Of a stretch of 64,000 nt of DNA, positions 14,806 to 25,806 are shown piece by piece. Location of the stretch: contig NZ_JBFOHP010000002.1 in the NCBI RefSeq assembly GCF_040907265.1, positions 1,488,001 to 1,552,000 of the forward strand, given 5' to 3'. The notes beneath the pieces are model-generated. The model saw only the letters and a list, made by a program, of their open reading frames with translations, was not told where the DNA came from and made no database searches. Origin of the DNA: Streptomyces sclerotialus (GTDB lineage: Bacteria > Actinomycetota > Actinomycetes > Streptomycetales > Streptomycetaceae). Position 1 is the stretch's first letter, and every line of letters starts with the position of its first letter. A program made the translations under genes and the position numbers.

Positions 14806-17634
14806 TCAGGAGTCGCGGAACACGGCCGCCAGCTCGCCCCGCGAGCGCACGCCGAACTTCGCGTAGACGTGTGTGAGGTGGTACTGCACGGTCTTCACCG
14901 ACAGGAACAGCTCCGCCGCGACCTGCGCATTGCTCATCCCGCGCGCGACCAGCCGGGCCACCGCCCGCTCCTGTGCGGTGAGCCGGGAGAACTCCGCCAC
15001 GCCGTCCCGTTTCAGGCCGCCCGCCTGGAGCTCCCGCTCGCAGCGCTCGACGTACGTGCGGGCGCCGAGCAGGACGTACGCGTCCCGGGCGTTCTGGAGC
15101 AGCGCGTCCGCCTCCCGGCGCTTGCCCGCCCGGCGGAGCGTCTGGCCGTACGCGTAGCTCACCCGTGCCCGGTCGTACGGCAGCGGCAGGTGCTCCAGGT
15201 GGGCCAGGGCTCCTTCGAAGTGGGCGCGGGCCGCGTCCAGGTCGCCCTCGCTCCCGGCGATCCGGCCGCGTACGTAGCCGAGCCGGGCCATCGTGGAGCG
15301 GTGGCCGCGGTCGGCGGCCAGCTCTTCGAACGGTTTCAGGAAGGCGTCGGCCTCGGGCACCCGGTTGGTCATCACCAGCGCGTTGGCGTAGACGTCCTGC
15401 CAGGGCCAGAAGCCCGGCTCGTCGATGCCCTCGCGGTGCCGGAGCCGCAGGACGGGTTCCAGCGCGGCGGTCACCCGCTCGTACTGGCCGCGGGCCTCGG
15501 CGACCTGGGCGCGGGCCAGGCAGGCGGGCAGCACCATCGCCTCGTAGTGCTGCATGTCGGCGGAGGCGTGCCGGACGTGGTGATGGGCGGCCGCCCAGTC
15601 GCCGCGCAGCGCGTGGATCTGCGCGCCGGTCCAGTGCACCAGCGGGCGCAGCAGCTCCATGCGGACCTCGGCGAGCTGCGCGGCGGCCCGGTCGACCGTG
15701 CGCACCGCGTCCTGCCAGGCACCCAGCGCGAACTGGGTACGGGCCAGCCAGGCCTGTGCCCACAGCGAGATGCGCGTGGAGCCCATGCGGAAGCCGGTCG
15801 GCACGGCGCCTTCCAGTTCGCGCCGCGCGGCTTCCGGCTCGTCCCTCGCCAGGTCCATCCAGCCCCGGCCCATCTGCACGCGCTGCGACTGGGCGCCGCT
15901 GGAGATCCGGGCCAGTACGTCGTCGTAGGCGCGCGCGGCCTCCTCGGTGCGGCCCATCGCGGCGAGCCCGAGTCCGAGGATGGCCTCCGACTCCACGGCC
16001 GAGGGCTCCATCGGGCCGACCAGGTCGACGGCCTTACGTGCCCAGTGGACGAGGTCGGCGGGCCGGCAGCGGCCGAGCGAGTGCAGTACCCGGCGGTGGC
16101 AGATCGCGGCGGCCAGCTCGGGCCGGCGGGCCGGGTCGCAGCGCTCCCAGGCCTGGCTGAGCCGTACCTCGGCCTCTTCGGGGCGGCCGCGAGTGATCGC
16201 GAGGTAGCCGAGGACGGAGTCGCGCAGCGCGCCGGGCGGGAAGCTCTCCAGCTCGGCGGCGAACGTTTCGGCCTGCGGCCGGTCCCCCGCACCGACCAGC
16301 GCGTCCACGGCCCGCAGCAGCCGGTCCCTGCGGGTGGCGCGGGCGGGGGTGAGCCGGCCGGCGGCGACCAGTGCGCCCGCCGCCTGGGACCAGGCGCCCT
16401 CGGCTGCCCGGTCGGCGGCGAACCGGTCCAGGTCGTCGGCCAGCTCGGCGTCGGCCGCGGGGGTGGCGGCGACCCGGTGCATCAGGCGGCGGCCGTGGTC
16501 CTCGACGATCTCCGCTGCCCTGCGGTGCAGGTCGCCGCGTTCGACGAGGCCGAGCGCACCGTGCACGGCGGCCCGTACGAGCGGGTGGGGGAAGGTGAGG
16601 AGGGTCAGTCCGGGGCCGTCTGCCGTGGTGAGGAGCCCGGCGCGGCGGGCCTCGTCGACCGCCGCGAGCGGCTCCGCGACGCCGGACAGCTCGGCGGCCT
16701 CGGCGAACGGCACCGACTCGCCCAGGGCCGAGCACGCCTCGACGAGGGTGCGGGCCTGCGGTCCGCAGGTGTCGAGGCGGCGGTGGACGGCGGAGGCGTA
16801 CCGCCGGGGTGCGGGCAGCGCGGGCTGCCAGTCGCGCCAGATGCCGGCGGGTACTTCCTGGAGCAGGTCGGTGATGTGGCGGGGGGTGCCGCGGGTGTGG
16901 CGGCAGAGGATGCGCGCGGCGGGGAGCGAGAGGTCCACGCGGCCCGCGCTCCAGGCCAGCTGCTGGACGTCCTCCGGGGTGAGCGGTCCCAGGCGCAGCG
17001 CGCCGTCCCGGTGGGCCGCGAGGAATTCCAGTACGTCGACCGGCAGGCGGTGCAGCTGGTCGTCGGCAGCGGCGAGGACGACGAGGACCTTCTCGGTGGA
17101 CATCCGGCGTACGGCGGAGGCGACGGCGCGCAGCGAGGCGGCGTCGGCCCAGTGGGCGTCGTCGATGACGACGACGGCGGTGTCCTCGCGGTGGGCGCTC
17201 CATATCTCGTACAGCCGGCGGCCCGCCGCGAGTGGTCCCGGCGGTTCCGCCGGTGCGGCGCCGTCGGGGAAGAGGGAGGCACCCGATGCCTTGGCGAGCT
17301 GGTCGGCGACGCCGAGGTCCAGCTCGTTCTCCCAGCGGACGCCGTTGGCGCGGTGCACGCGGACCGCGCGCTGCCCGGCCGGGCCGGGCCCGCCGGTGCC
17401 GGGTGCGCACGGGCTGTGTCCGCCCGGGCCGTGTTCGCTCAGGAAGTACTCGACCAGGGCGGTCTTGCCCATGCCGGAGGCCCCCTCGACCAGGACGATC
17501 GAGGGGTGTCCGGTGCGGGCGGCGGCCAGCAGGCGGTGCAGTGCCGCGAGCTCCGTCTGCCGGCCGGCGGGGCCCCGCTGGACCGTCTCGCGGCCGCCGT
17601 CCGGAAGGGGCGCCGCGCCGTCGTGATCGTCCAT
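14806..17634 (-). CDS. LuxR-family LAL regulator (AAA ATPase plus HTH)
   Basis: A 942-residue large ATP-binding LuxR regulator. The Walker A motif GASGMGKT lies at residues 51-58, the Walker B-like VVVIDDAHWAD near 160, a long helical TPR-like region follows, and the C-terminal LuxR helix-turn-helix (LTAQERAVARLVARGMSN and SVKTVQYHLTHVYAKFGV) ends the protein. It ends 47 bp upstream of the AlkB gene and starts next to benD on the same strand. Its place beside the ben operon parallels the LuxR-type BenR of Corynebacterium, so control of benzoate degradation is likely but unproven. Confidence 0.93.
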   Translation of the reverse strand: MDDHDGAAPLPDGGRETVQRGPAGRQTELAALHRLLAAARTGHPSIVLVEGASGMGKTALVEYFLSEHGPGGHSPCAPGTGGPGPAGQRAVRVHRANGVRWENELDLGVADQLAKASGASLFPDGAAPAEPPGPLAAGRRLYEIWSAHREDTAVVVIDDAHWADAASLRAVASAVRRMSTEKVLVVLAAADDQLHRLPVDVLEFLAAHRDGALRLGPLTPEDVQQLAWSAGRVDLSLPAARILCRHTRGTPRHITDLLQEVPAGIWRDWQPALPAPRRYASAVHRRLDTCGPQARTLVEACSALGESVPFAEAAELSGVAEPLAAVDEARRAGLLTTADGPGLTLLTFPHPLVRAAVHGALGLVERGDLHRRAAEIVEDHGRRLMHRVAATPAADAELADDLDRFAADRAAEGAWSQAAGALVAAGRLTPARATRRDRLLRAVDALVGAGDRPQAETFAAELESFPPGALRDSVLGYLAITRGRPEEAEVRLSQAWERCDPARRPELAAAICHRRVLHSLGRCRPADLVHWARKAVDLVGPMEPSAVESEAILGLGLAAMGRTEEAARAYDDVLARISSGAQSQRVQMGRGWMDLARDEPEAARRELEGAVPTGFRMGSTRISLWAQAWLARTQFALGAWQDAVRTVDRAAAQLAEVRMELLRPLVHWTGAQIHALRGDWAAAHHHVRHASADMQHYEAMVLPACLARAQVAEARGQYERVTAALEPVLRLRHREGIDEPGFWPWQDVYANALVMTNRVPEADAFLKPFEELAADRGHRSTMARLGYVRGRIAGSEGDLDAARAHFEGALAHLEHLPLPYDRARVSYAYGQTLRRAGKRREADALLQNARDAYVLLGARTYVERCERELQAGGLKRDGVAEFSRLTAQERAVARLVARGMSNAQVAAELFLSVKTVQYHLTHVYAKFGVRSRGELAAVFRDS

Positions 17635-17680
17635 CGGTTGTCACCTTAGCCCCGCGGCGCCGTACGCTCCCGCGGACCGC

Positions 17681-18466
17681 TCAGCCCTGGTCACCGCCGG
17701 CCACGGGCAGTACCGAGGCGGTGATGTAGGAGGCCTCGTCGGAGGCCAGGAAGCAGATGGCGGCGGCCTGCTCGTCGAGCTTCCCGTACCGCTTGAGCAG
17801 CGAGGACTCGACCGTCTGGTCGACGATCTGCTGGTACCAGGCGCGTTCCCGGTCGTCGGCGGCGGCCGGGCCGCGGGCGACCCGGCGGGGCGGTGCGTCG
17901 GTGCCGCCGGGCGCGGTGGCGACGACGCGGATGCCGTACGGGGCCGCCTCCAGGGCCAGCGCGGAGGTGATGCCGTTGACGCCGCCCTTGGCCGCGGCGT
18001 ACGGGACCCGGTTGACGCCGCGGGTGGCGACCGAGGAGACGTTCACGATCGTGCCGGAGCGCTGCGCGATGAGGTGCGGGAGCGCCGCGTGGCAGGTCCA
18101 CAGCGTCGGGAAGAGGGAGCGCTGCACCTCGGCCCGGATCTGCTCGGGGGTGTAGTGCTCGTAGGGTTTGGCCCAGATGGTGCCGCCGACGTTGTTGACC
18201 AGGACGTCTATGCGGCCGCCGAGCGCACGGTGCGCCTCGGTGACGGCCCGCTCGGCGCCTTCGTACTGCTCCAGGTCGGCGGTGACTCCGTGGGCGCCGC
18301 CCTTGCCGAGTTCTTCGGCCAGCTCCAGGACCAGTTCGGAGCGGTCCACGAGGGCGACCTCGGCGCCCTCGGCGGCCAGCCGGCGCGCCACGCACTCACC
18401 GATGCCCTGAGCCGCGCCGGTGACCACGGCCTTCTTGCCGGCGAACCGGCCGGGGAAGTGGGTCAT
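17681..18466 (-). CDS. benD: Benzoate cis-diol dehydrogenase BenD
   Basis: A 261-residue SDR. TGAAQGIGE near residue 17 binds NAD, NNVGG follows at about 90, and the catalytic residues are in NVSSVATRG and VPYAAAKGG. The NNVGGTIWAKPYEHY segment is typical of BenD/XylL (1,6-dihydroxycyclohexa-2,4-diene-1-carboxylate dehydrogenases), which oxidise and decarboxylate the benzoate diol to catechol. The start codon overlaps the benC stop (ATGA), making it the last gene of benABCD. Confidence 0.93.
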   Translation of the reverse strand: MTHFPGRFAGKKAVVTGAAQGIGECVARRLAAEGAEVALVDRSELVLELAEELGKGGAHGVTADLEQYEGAERAVTEAHRALGGRIDVLVNNVGGTIWAKPYEHYTPEQIRAEVQRSLFPTLWTCHAALPHLIAQRSGTIVNVSSVATRGVNRVPYAAAKGGVNGITSALALEAAPYGIRVVATAPGGTDAPPRRVARGPAAADDRERAWYQQIVDQTVESSLLKRYGKLDEQAAAICFLASDEASYITASVLPVAGGDQG

Positions 18467-19473
18467 CGGGCGGCGCCGACGAGGTCACCGGCTCCGGTGG
18501 GAGCGAACTTCTCGTGGTGGAAGTGGGCGGGTGTGACGCCCTGTCGCCGGAAGTGGTCGCGTACGCCTTCGACCATGGGCGGCGGTCCGCACACGTACAC
18601 GTCCACGTCACCGTCGTGGAGGTGCTCCGGTTCCAGCCGCTCGGTCACGTACTCCTTCACACAGGTGTCGTAGGTGAAGCCGGGGATCACCGCGGCGTAA
18701 TCGGCGAGCGTCTCCAGACGGACCAGATCACGCTCCGAGGAGACGCCGTACACCAGGTGGACGGGGTGCCCGGGCGGCTGCGTGGTCAGCTGCTCCAGCA
18801 TCGAGAGCAGCGGGGCGAGTCCGGTGCCGCCCGCCAGCAGCAGGGCGGGCCGGGTGAGTTCCCGCAGATAGAAGCTGCCCATCGGGCCGGTGAAGTCGAT
18901 CCGGTCGCCGATCTGGGCACGGTCGCGCAGATAGCTCGACATCACGCCGTCCTCGGTGAGGCGGACGAGGAAGGAGACCAGCCCCTCGGCGGGTCCGTTG
19001 CTGAACGAGTACGACCGGGTGACGTCCGTGCCGGGTACGGCGACGTTGACGTACTGGCCGGGGAGGAAGGCCAGCGCGTCGCGGTCGTCGAGTTCGAGCG
19101 TGAAGGCGACGGTGGTCTCCGACAGCTTCTCCCGTGCGACCAGGGTCGCGCCGTAGGTCGCGGCGGCCGTCTTCGCGGCGTCCGACGTGGTGGGGATGCG
19201 GAGCACCAGGTCGCTCTGCGGGGTCATCTGGCAGGGCAGCGCGTACCCCTGCGCGGCCTCCTCGTCGGTCAGCGCCTCCTCGATGTAGTCGCCGCCGTCG
19301 TAACTGCCGCTCTCGCACAGGGACTTGCAGGTGCCGCAAGCGCCGTCACGGCAGTCGAGGGGGATGTTGATGCGTGCCTTGTACGAGGCGTCGGCGACGG
19401 TTTCGTCCGGTCCGCAGGTGACGAACCGCGTGATGCCGTCTTCGAAGGCCAGGGCGACCTGATGAGTGCTCAT
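18463..19473 (-). CDS. benC: Benzoate 1,2-dioxygenase electron transfer component BenC
   Basis: A 336-residue reductase. An N-terminal plant-type 2Fe-2S ferredoxin domain has ligands Cys41, Cys46, Cys49 and Cys81. It is followed by an FAD-binding domain (RSYSFSN near 190) and an NAD-binding domain (LAGGTGLAPLLSML and VYVCGPPPMVEGV). It carries electrons from NADH to the BenAB oxygenase. It lies 32 bp downstream of benB and is coupled to benD by a four-base overlap. Confidence 0.95.
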   Translation of the reverse strand: MSTHQVALAFEDGITRFVTCGPDETVADASYKARINIPLDCRDGACGTCKSLCESGSYDGGDYIEEALTDEEAAQGYALPCQMTPQSDLVLRIPTTSDAAKTAAATYGATLVAREKLSETTVAFTLELDDRDALAFLPGQYVNVAVPGTDVTRSYSFSNGPAEGLVSFLVRLTEDGVMSSYLRDRAQIGDRIDFTGPMGSFYLRELTRPALLLAGGTGLAPLLSMLEQLTTQPPGHPVHLVYGVSSERDLVRLETLADYAAVIPGFTYDTCVKEYVTERLEPEHLHDGDVDVYVCGPPPMVEGVRDHFRRQGVTPAHFHHEKFAPTGAGDLVGAAR

Positions 19474-19505
19474 GGTGAACTCGCTTCGGGAGGAAGGGCG
19501 GGCGA

Positions 19506-20009
19506 TCAGATGTGGTAGATGTCGACCACGTGATGAATGCAGTCGTTCTTCAGAACGACCTTCTTCTTCCTGATCAGTGGGGTCTCGCCCGAGAAGTCGA
19601 TGGTGTAGAACGACGTCCCGAAGTACGGGTCGATGTTCTGGTAGCGGTAGTACAGCGTGTGCCAGTTGAAGCGGACGTCGATCTCGGCACCGCGGCGCTC
19701 GACGACCTCCACGTTGGCGAGGTGATGGCCGGTGCGCGGCTCGGGGATGCTGGTGGCGCTGGAGCGGTCCGTGCGGATGCGGAAGACCCGGTCCTCCAGG
19801 CCGCCGCGGTTGGCGTAGTAGATCAGCGAGATCTCGGTCTGCGGGTCGCGGGTGAGCTCGTCGTCGTCCGCCCAGGCCGGCATCCAGAATTCGACGTCCG
19901 GGTGGTAGCACTCCAGCCACTTCTCGAACTCGCGGTCGTCGAGGTAGCGGGCTTCGCGGTAGAGGAACTGGCGGATGTCCTCGACCGGGATGTCGGTGGT
20001 GGTCGTCAT
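19506..20009 (-). CDS. benB: Benzoate 1,2-dioxygenase small subunit BenB
   Basis: A 167-residue beta subunit of a ring-hydroxylating dioxygenase, of family length. The cone-shaped beta-subunit fold is signalled by [21 protein letters not shown], the segment [21 protein letters not shown] and the end segment [21 protein letters not shown]. It has a structural role with BenA in the alpha3beta3 oxygenase. Its ATG overlaps the benA stop codon. Confidence 0.95.
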   Translation of the reverse strand: MTTTTDIPVEDIRQFLYREARYLDDREFEKWLECYHPDVEFWMPAWADDDELTRDPQTEISLIYYANRGGLEDRVFRIRTDRSSATSIPEPRTGHHLANVEVVERRGAEIDVRFNWHTLYYRYQNIDPYFGTSFYTIDFSGETPLIRKKKVVLKNDCIHHVVDIYHI

Positions 20010-21364
20010 GCCGTCGCTCCGTCCTCGGCGGCCACCGCGCGGCGCATGGTGTCCAGCCAGTAGCCGTGCTGGATCGGGTAGAGGGTCTCGTCCTCGGTGC
20101 GCGCGCCGCTGGCGATGGGGTGGATGCCGAGCTTCTTCGCGTCCTCGTCCGGGCCTTCGATCTTGTGGGCGACGCCGCGGCTGAGGTCGTTCCAGGGCGC
20201 GGCCTCGGCCAGGTAGGTCTTCTGGCAGGAGCGGAACTCCTCCAGGTCGTCCGGGGTGGCCATGCCGGTGGCGTTGAAGAAGTCCTCGTACTGGCGGATG
20301 CGGTTGGCGCGGGCCTCGGCGCTCTCGCCCTTGGGGGCGATGCAGTAGATGGTGACCTCGGTCCTGTCCACGGAGACCGGGCGGAAGTGCCGGATCTGGG
20401 AGCTGAACTGGTCCATCAGATAGACGTTCGGGTACAGGCACAGATTGCGCGAGTACTCGATCATCCAGTCGGCCTTGTCCTCGCCGAACTCCGCGACCAG
20501 CTCGTCCCGGCGCTCGTTCAGCGAGCGGTTGGACGGGTCCTCCCAGCGGGTCCACAGCAGCAGGTGGCCGTGTGCGAAGGAGTAGTAGCCGCCCTTCTGG
20601 CGGGCCCAGCTGCCGGCGTCCATGTTCTTGGTGTCGTTGGCGGACTCGCCGGAGGTGCGGCGGGCCGTGGTGGCCGCGTAGTTCCAGTGCGTGGCGGAGA
20701 CGTGGTAGCCGTCGGCGCCGTTCTCCGCCTGCACCTTCCAGTTGCCGTCGTAGGTGTAGGTGGAGGAGCCGCGCAGCACCTCCAGGCCCTCCGGGGACTG
20801 GTCCACGATCATGTCGATGATCTTGGTGGCCTCGCCGAGGTGCTCGGTGAGCGGCAGCACGTCCGGGTTGAGGCTGCCGAAGAGGAAGCCGCGGTAGTTC
20901 TCGAAGCGGGCGACCTTCGTCAGGTCGTGCGAGCCGTCTCTGTTGAACTGCTCCGGGTAGCCGGCGCCGCGGCCGTCCTTGACCTTCAGCAGCCTGCCGG
21001 CGTTGTTGAAGGTCCAGCCGTGGAACGGACAGGTGAAGGTGGTGCGGTTGTCCGTCTTGCGGCGGCAGAGCATCGCGCCGCGGTGACTGCACGCGTTGAT
21101 CAGCGCGTGCAGCTCGCCGTCCTTGCTCCGCGAGATCACCACGGGCTGGCGGCCGATGTACGTCGTGAAGTAGTCGCCGATCTCCGGAATCTGCGTCTCG
21201 TGGGCGAGATAGACCCAGTTGCCCTCGAAGATGTGCTTCATCTCCAGCTCGAAGATCTCCTCGTCGGTGAAGATCTTCCGCCGGGCCCGGTAGATGCCGT
21301 TCTCCTCGTCCTCCACCAGGGCGTCGTCCAGGATCGCCCGGGCGGTGACCGACGTCTGCGTCAT
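20006..21364 (-). CDS. benA: Benzoate 1,2-dioxygenase large subunit BenA
   Basis: A 452-residue catalytic alpha subunit. The Rieske 2Fe-2S ligands are Cys92 and His94 (ACSHRGAML) and Cys112 and His115 (CPFHGWTF). The mononuclear iron site lies around [14 protein letters not shown]. It adds both atoms of oxygen to benzoate to give the cis-1,2-diol carboxylate. It is the first gene of the benABCD operon, divergent from a LysR regulator 236 bp away. Confidence 0.96.
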   Translation of the reverse strand: MTQTSVTARAILDDALVEDEENGIYRARRKIFTDEEIFELEMKHIFEGNWVYLAHETQIPEIGDYFTTYIGRQPVVISRSKDGELHALINACSHRGAMLCRRKTDNRTTFTCPFHGWTFNNAGRLLKVKDGRGAGYPEQFNRDGSHDLTKVARFENYRGFLFGSLNPDVLPLTEHLGEATKIIDMIVDQSPEGLEVLRGSSTYTYDGNWKVQAENGADGYHVSATHWNYAATTARRTSGESANDTKNMDAGSWARQKGGYYSFAHGHLLLWTRWEDPSNRSLNERRDELVAEFGEDKADWMIEYSRNLCLYPNVYLMDQFSSQIRHFRPVSVDRTEVTIYCIAPKGESAEARANRIRQYEDFFNATGMATPDDLEEFRSCQKTYLAEAAPWNDLSRGVAHKIEGPDEDAKKLGIHPIASGARTEDETLYPIQHGYWLDTMRRAVAAEDGATA

Positions 21365-21502
21365 GGTCCCTCCAAACCTGCGCCCGGTGCCCCGTCGTCC
21401 CGTCGGGGGCTCTCACGGCCGCTTTTCAGCACCATGGCAGCGGGGTGACGACGCCACCCCGGGCATTTCCCCAGTGCTGACCCAGGGTCCCATTCAGATT
21501 CC

Positions 21503-21523
21503 TTGCCTATCAATCGGCGGCAA
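21503..21523. promoter_or_regulatory. Candidate LysR (T-N11-A) binding site between benA and the LysR gene
   Basis: The dyad TTGCC-N11-GGCAA, 21 bp long, fits the T-N11-A architecture of LysR-type recognition sites. It lies about 80 bp upstream of the LysR start and 140 bp upstream of benA, the usual place for a shared autoregulatory and activation site. It rests on symmetry and position alone. Confidence 0.5.
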
Positions 21524-21600
21524 AAGAGTATTTCTCTCGTCTGGAAACCGCTGCCTACGATGAGCCGCATCCGGCGGCAAGGAAGCCAAGGAGGCCCCGA

Positions 21601-22512
21601 ATGGAACTGCGCCACCTGCGCTATTTCGTCGCCGTCGCCGAGACCCGGCACTTCGGCCGGGCCGCGGAGAACCTGCACATGGCACAGCCCCCGCTGTCCC
21701 AGGCGATCCGCCAGCTGGAGGCCGACCTCGGCGTCGAGCTGTTCACCCGGACCACCCGCCAGGTGGCCCTGACCGGGGCCGGCGAGGTCTTCCGTACCGA
21801 CGCGGTACGCATCCTGCAGTCGGTCGACGAGGCCACCACCCGCGTGCGCCGCTTCGCCAAGGGCGCCGAGGGCATCCTGCGGCTGGGGCTCACCGGGACC
21901 GCCTGCTACAAGCAGCTCCCCGAGATCGCCCGGCTGGTCAAGGAGGAGATGCCGGGGGTGGCGCTGGAGATCCACACCGAGCTGCTGACCCCGGCGCAGG
22001 AGCTGGCCCTCACCGAGAACCGGCTCGACGTGGGCATGCTCCGGCCGCCGGTACGGCAGGAGGGCATCGTCTGCCGGGAGGTCGCCCGGGAGCCGCTGGT
22101 ACTGGCGGTCCCCGAGGACCACTGGCTGAGCGAAGCGGAGAGTGCCGAGGTCGGCCAGCTGCGCCACGAGAACTTCATCATGTACGCGGTCAACTCCCGG
22201 TCCGTCGTCAACGACGCGGTCACCCGGAGCTGCCTCGCGGCGGGCTACCACCCGCACTGCGCACACGATGTCACCGAGACCTCGACCGCGCTGGCGCTCG
22301 TCGCCGCCGGCCTGGGGATCGCCCTGCTCCCCGACTCCGTCCGCTCGGTCTCCCGGGACGGCGTCGTCTTCAAGCCCGTCCGGGACGCCGAGACCGTCGG
22401 ACTCGCCCTCGCCTGGCGCGAGAACGACGCCTCGCCCCTGCTGGAGAAGCTGATCGGCGTCCTGGAGACCCACGGCGTATTCGTCCCGGACCCCGCGACC
22501 GGGGACCGCTGA
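21601..22512 (+). CDS. LysR-family regulator of catechol/benzoate genes
   Basis: A 303-residue LysR regulator. The N-terminal winged helix-turn-helix (MELRHLRYFVAVAET, then FGRAAENLHMAQPPLSQAI) is followed by an effector-binding domain of periplasmic-binding fold. The N-terminus closely resembles CatM, BenM and CatR, which respond to cis,cis-muconate. It is divergent from benA and 22 bp upstream of catB, so it can control both halves of the benzoate-to-adipate pathway. Muconate as the inducer is inferred from the family. Confidence 0.92.
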   Translation: MELRHLRYFVAVAETRHFGRAAENLHMAQPPLSQAIRQLEADLGVELFTRTTRQVALTGAGEVFRTDAVRILQSVDEATTRVRRFAKGAEGILRLGLTGTACYKQLPEIARLVKEEMPGVALEIHTELLTPAQELALTENRLDVGMLRPPVRQEGIVCREVAREPLVLAVPEDHWLSEAESAEVGQLRHENFIMYAVNSRSVVNDAVTRSCLAAGYHPHCAHDVTETSTALALVAAGLGIALLPDSVRSVSRDGVVFKPVRDAETVGLALAWRENDASPLLEKLIGVLETHGVFVPDPATGDR

Positions 22513-22534
22513 GAGCCACCGCAAACGAGGACCG

Positions 22535-24582
<2,048 letters not shown>

Positions 24583-24584
24583 GC

Positions 24585-24866
24585 ATGCTGTTCGCGGTCA
24601 AGATGGACGTGCACCTGCCCACCGGCCTGGACCCCGAGGTCAAGGCCGACACCCTCGCCCGCGAGAAGGCGTACTCCCAGGAGCTGCAGAAGGCCGGGAA
24701 GTGGCCGCACATCTGGCGGTGCGTCGGGCAGTACTCCAACCTCAGCGTCTTCGACGTGGAGTCCAACGACGAGCTGCACGACATCCTGTGGGGCCTGCCG
24801 CTCTTCCCGTACATGTCCATCGAGGTGACACCGCTGGCCGTGCACCCCTCCGACATCAACGCCTGA
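24585..24866 (+). CDS. catC: Muconolactone delta-isomerase CatC
   Basis: A 93-residue protein with the family start MLFAVKMDVHLP and the conserved WRCVGQYSNLSVFDVES and LPLFPYMSIEVTPLA segments. It isomerises muconolactone to 3-oxoadipate enol-lactone as a ring-shaped decamer in known homologs. The start lies two bases after the catA stop, so translation is coupled. Confidence 0.96.
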   Translation: MLFAVKMDVHLPTGLDPEVKADTLAREKAYSQELQKAGKWPHIWRCVGQYSNLSVFDVESNDELHDILWGLPLFPYMSIEVTPLAVHPSDINA

Positions 24867-24877
24867 CGGAGGGCAGC

Positions 24878-25729
24878 ATGGACGTCCGCCGCCCACCCCC
24901 GAACAGTTCCGCAGGAGAGTCCGTGACCAGCCTCGCACCCCCACTGCTCCACCACCGCCTGGCCGGCCCCGAGGACGCGCCGCCGCTCGTGCTCGGCCCG
25001 TCGCTCGGCACCTCGCTCACCGTGTGGGAGCCGCAGCTGGCCGAACTGGCCCGCACCCACCGGGTGCTCCGCTTCGACCTGCCGGGGCACGGCGGGACAC
25101 CCGTCGGCGTACTGCCCGACGCGACGCCCGGCGGCACCACCGTCGCGGACCTCGCCCGGCTCGTCCTGGACGTGGCCGGTCACCACGGTTGGGACACCTT
25201 CCACTACGCCGGGATCTCGCTCGGCGGCGCGATCGGCGCCCAGCTGGCGTTGCACCACGCCGGCCGGCTCGCCTCGCTCGCGATGATCTGCTCCTCGGCC
25301 CGCTTCGGCGAGCCGGCCGGCTGGCGGGAGCGCGCCGCCACGGTGCGCGAGCACGGCACCGCGGCGATGGTGCAGGCGACACCGGGGCGCTGGTTCGCCG
25401 ATCCCGGCACGGCGGCGGGGCCGCGCGGCACGGCATTGCTCGGTGACCTCGCGGCCGCCGACCGGGCCGGTTACGCGGCCTGCTGCGACGCGCTGTCCGG
25501 CTACGACGTACGGTCCGCGCTGTGGTCGGTCACGGCCCGCACGCTGGTGATCGCCGGGCGTCAGGACCCGGCGACGCCGCCCGCGCACGCCCGGGAGATC
25601 GCCGACGGTGTCCCGGGCGCCGCCCTCGTCGAGGTCGCGGGCGCCGCCCATCTGGCGGGCGTCGAACGGCCGGACGCGGTGAACGCGGCGCTGCGGGTGC
25701 ATCTGGACGCGGCGACGGCGGGCCGCTGA
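24878..25729 (+). CDS. pcaD: 3-oxoadipate enol-lactonase PcaD
   Basis: An alpha/beta hydrolase. The nucleophile Ser is in GISLGG, the Asp in GRQDPATP and the His in AGAAHLAG; DLPGHGGTPVG marks the oxyanion region. It hydrolyses the enol-lactone to 3-oxoadipate, completing the branch; the later CoA-transferase and thiolase genes are not in this window. Two starts are plausible: ATG at 24878 (GGAGG upstream, 283 aa) and GTG at 24923 (AGGAGAG upstream, 268 aa). The second matches typical family N-termini better. Confidence 0.92.
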   Translation: MDVRRPPPNSSAGESVTSLAPPLLHHRLAGPEDAPPLVLGPSLGTSLTVWEPQLAELARTHRVLRFDLPGHGGTPVGVLPDATPGGTTVADLARLVLDVAGHHGWDTFHYAGISLGGAIGAQLALHHAGRLASLAMICSSARFGEPAGWRERAATVREHGTAAMVQATPGRWFADPGTAAGPRGTALLGDLAAADRAGYAACCDALSGYDVRSALWSVTARTLVIAGRQDPATPPAHAREIADGVPGAALVEVAGAAHLAGVERPDAVNAALRVHLDAATAGR

Positions 25730-25806
25730 GGGCCGTACGGGGGACCGCATGACTGCCCGTCACCTCACCCGCCCGGACGGCGTACCGTCACGCGGGTGAC
25801 TGGCCG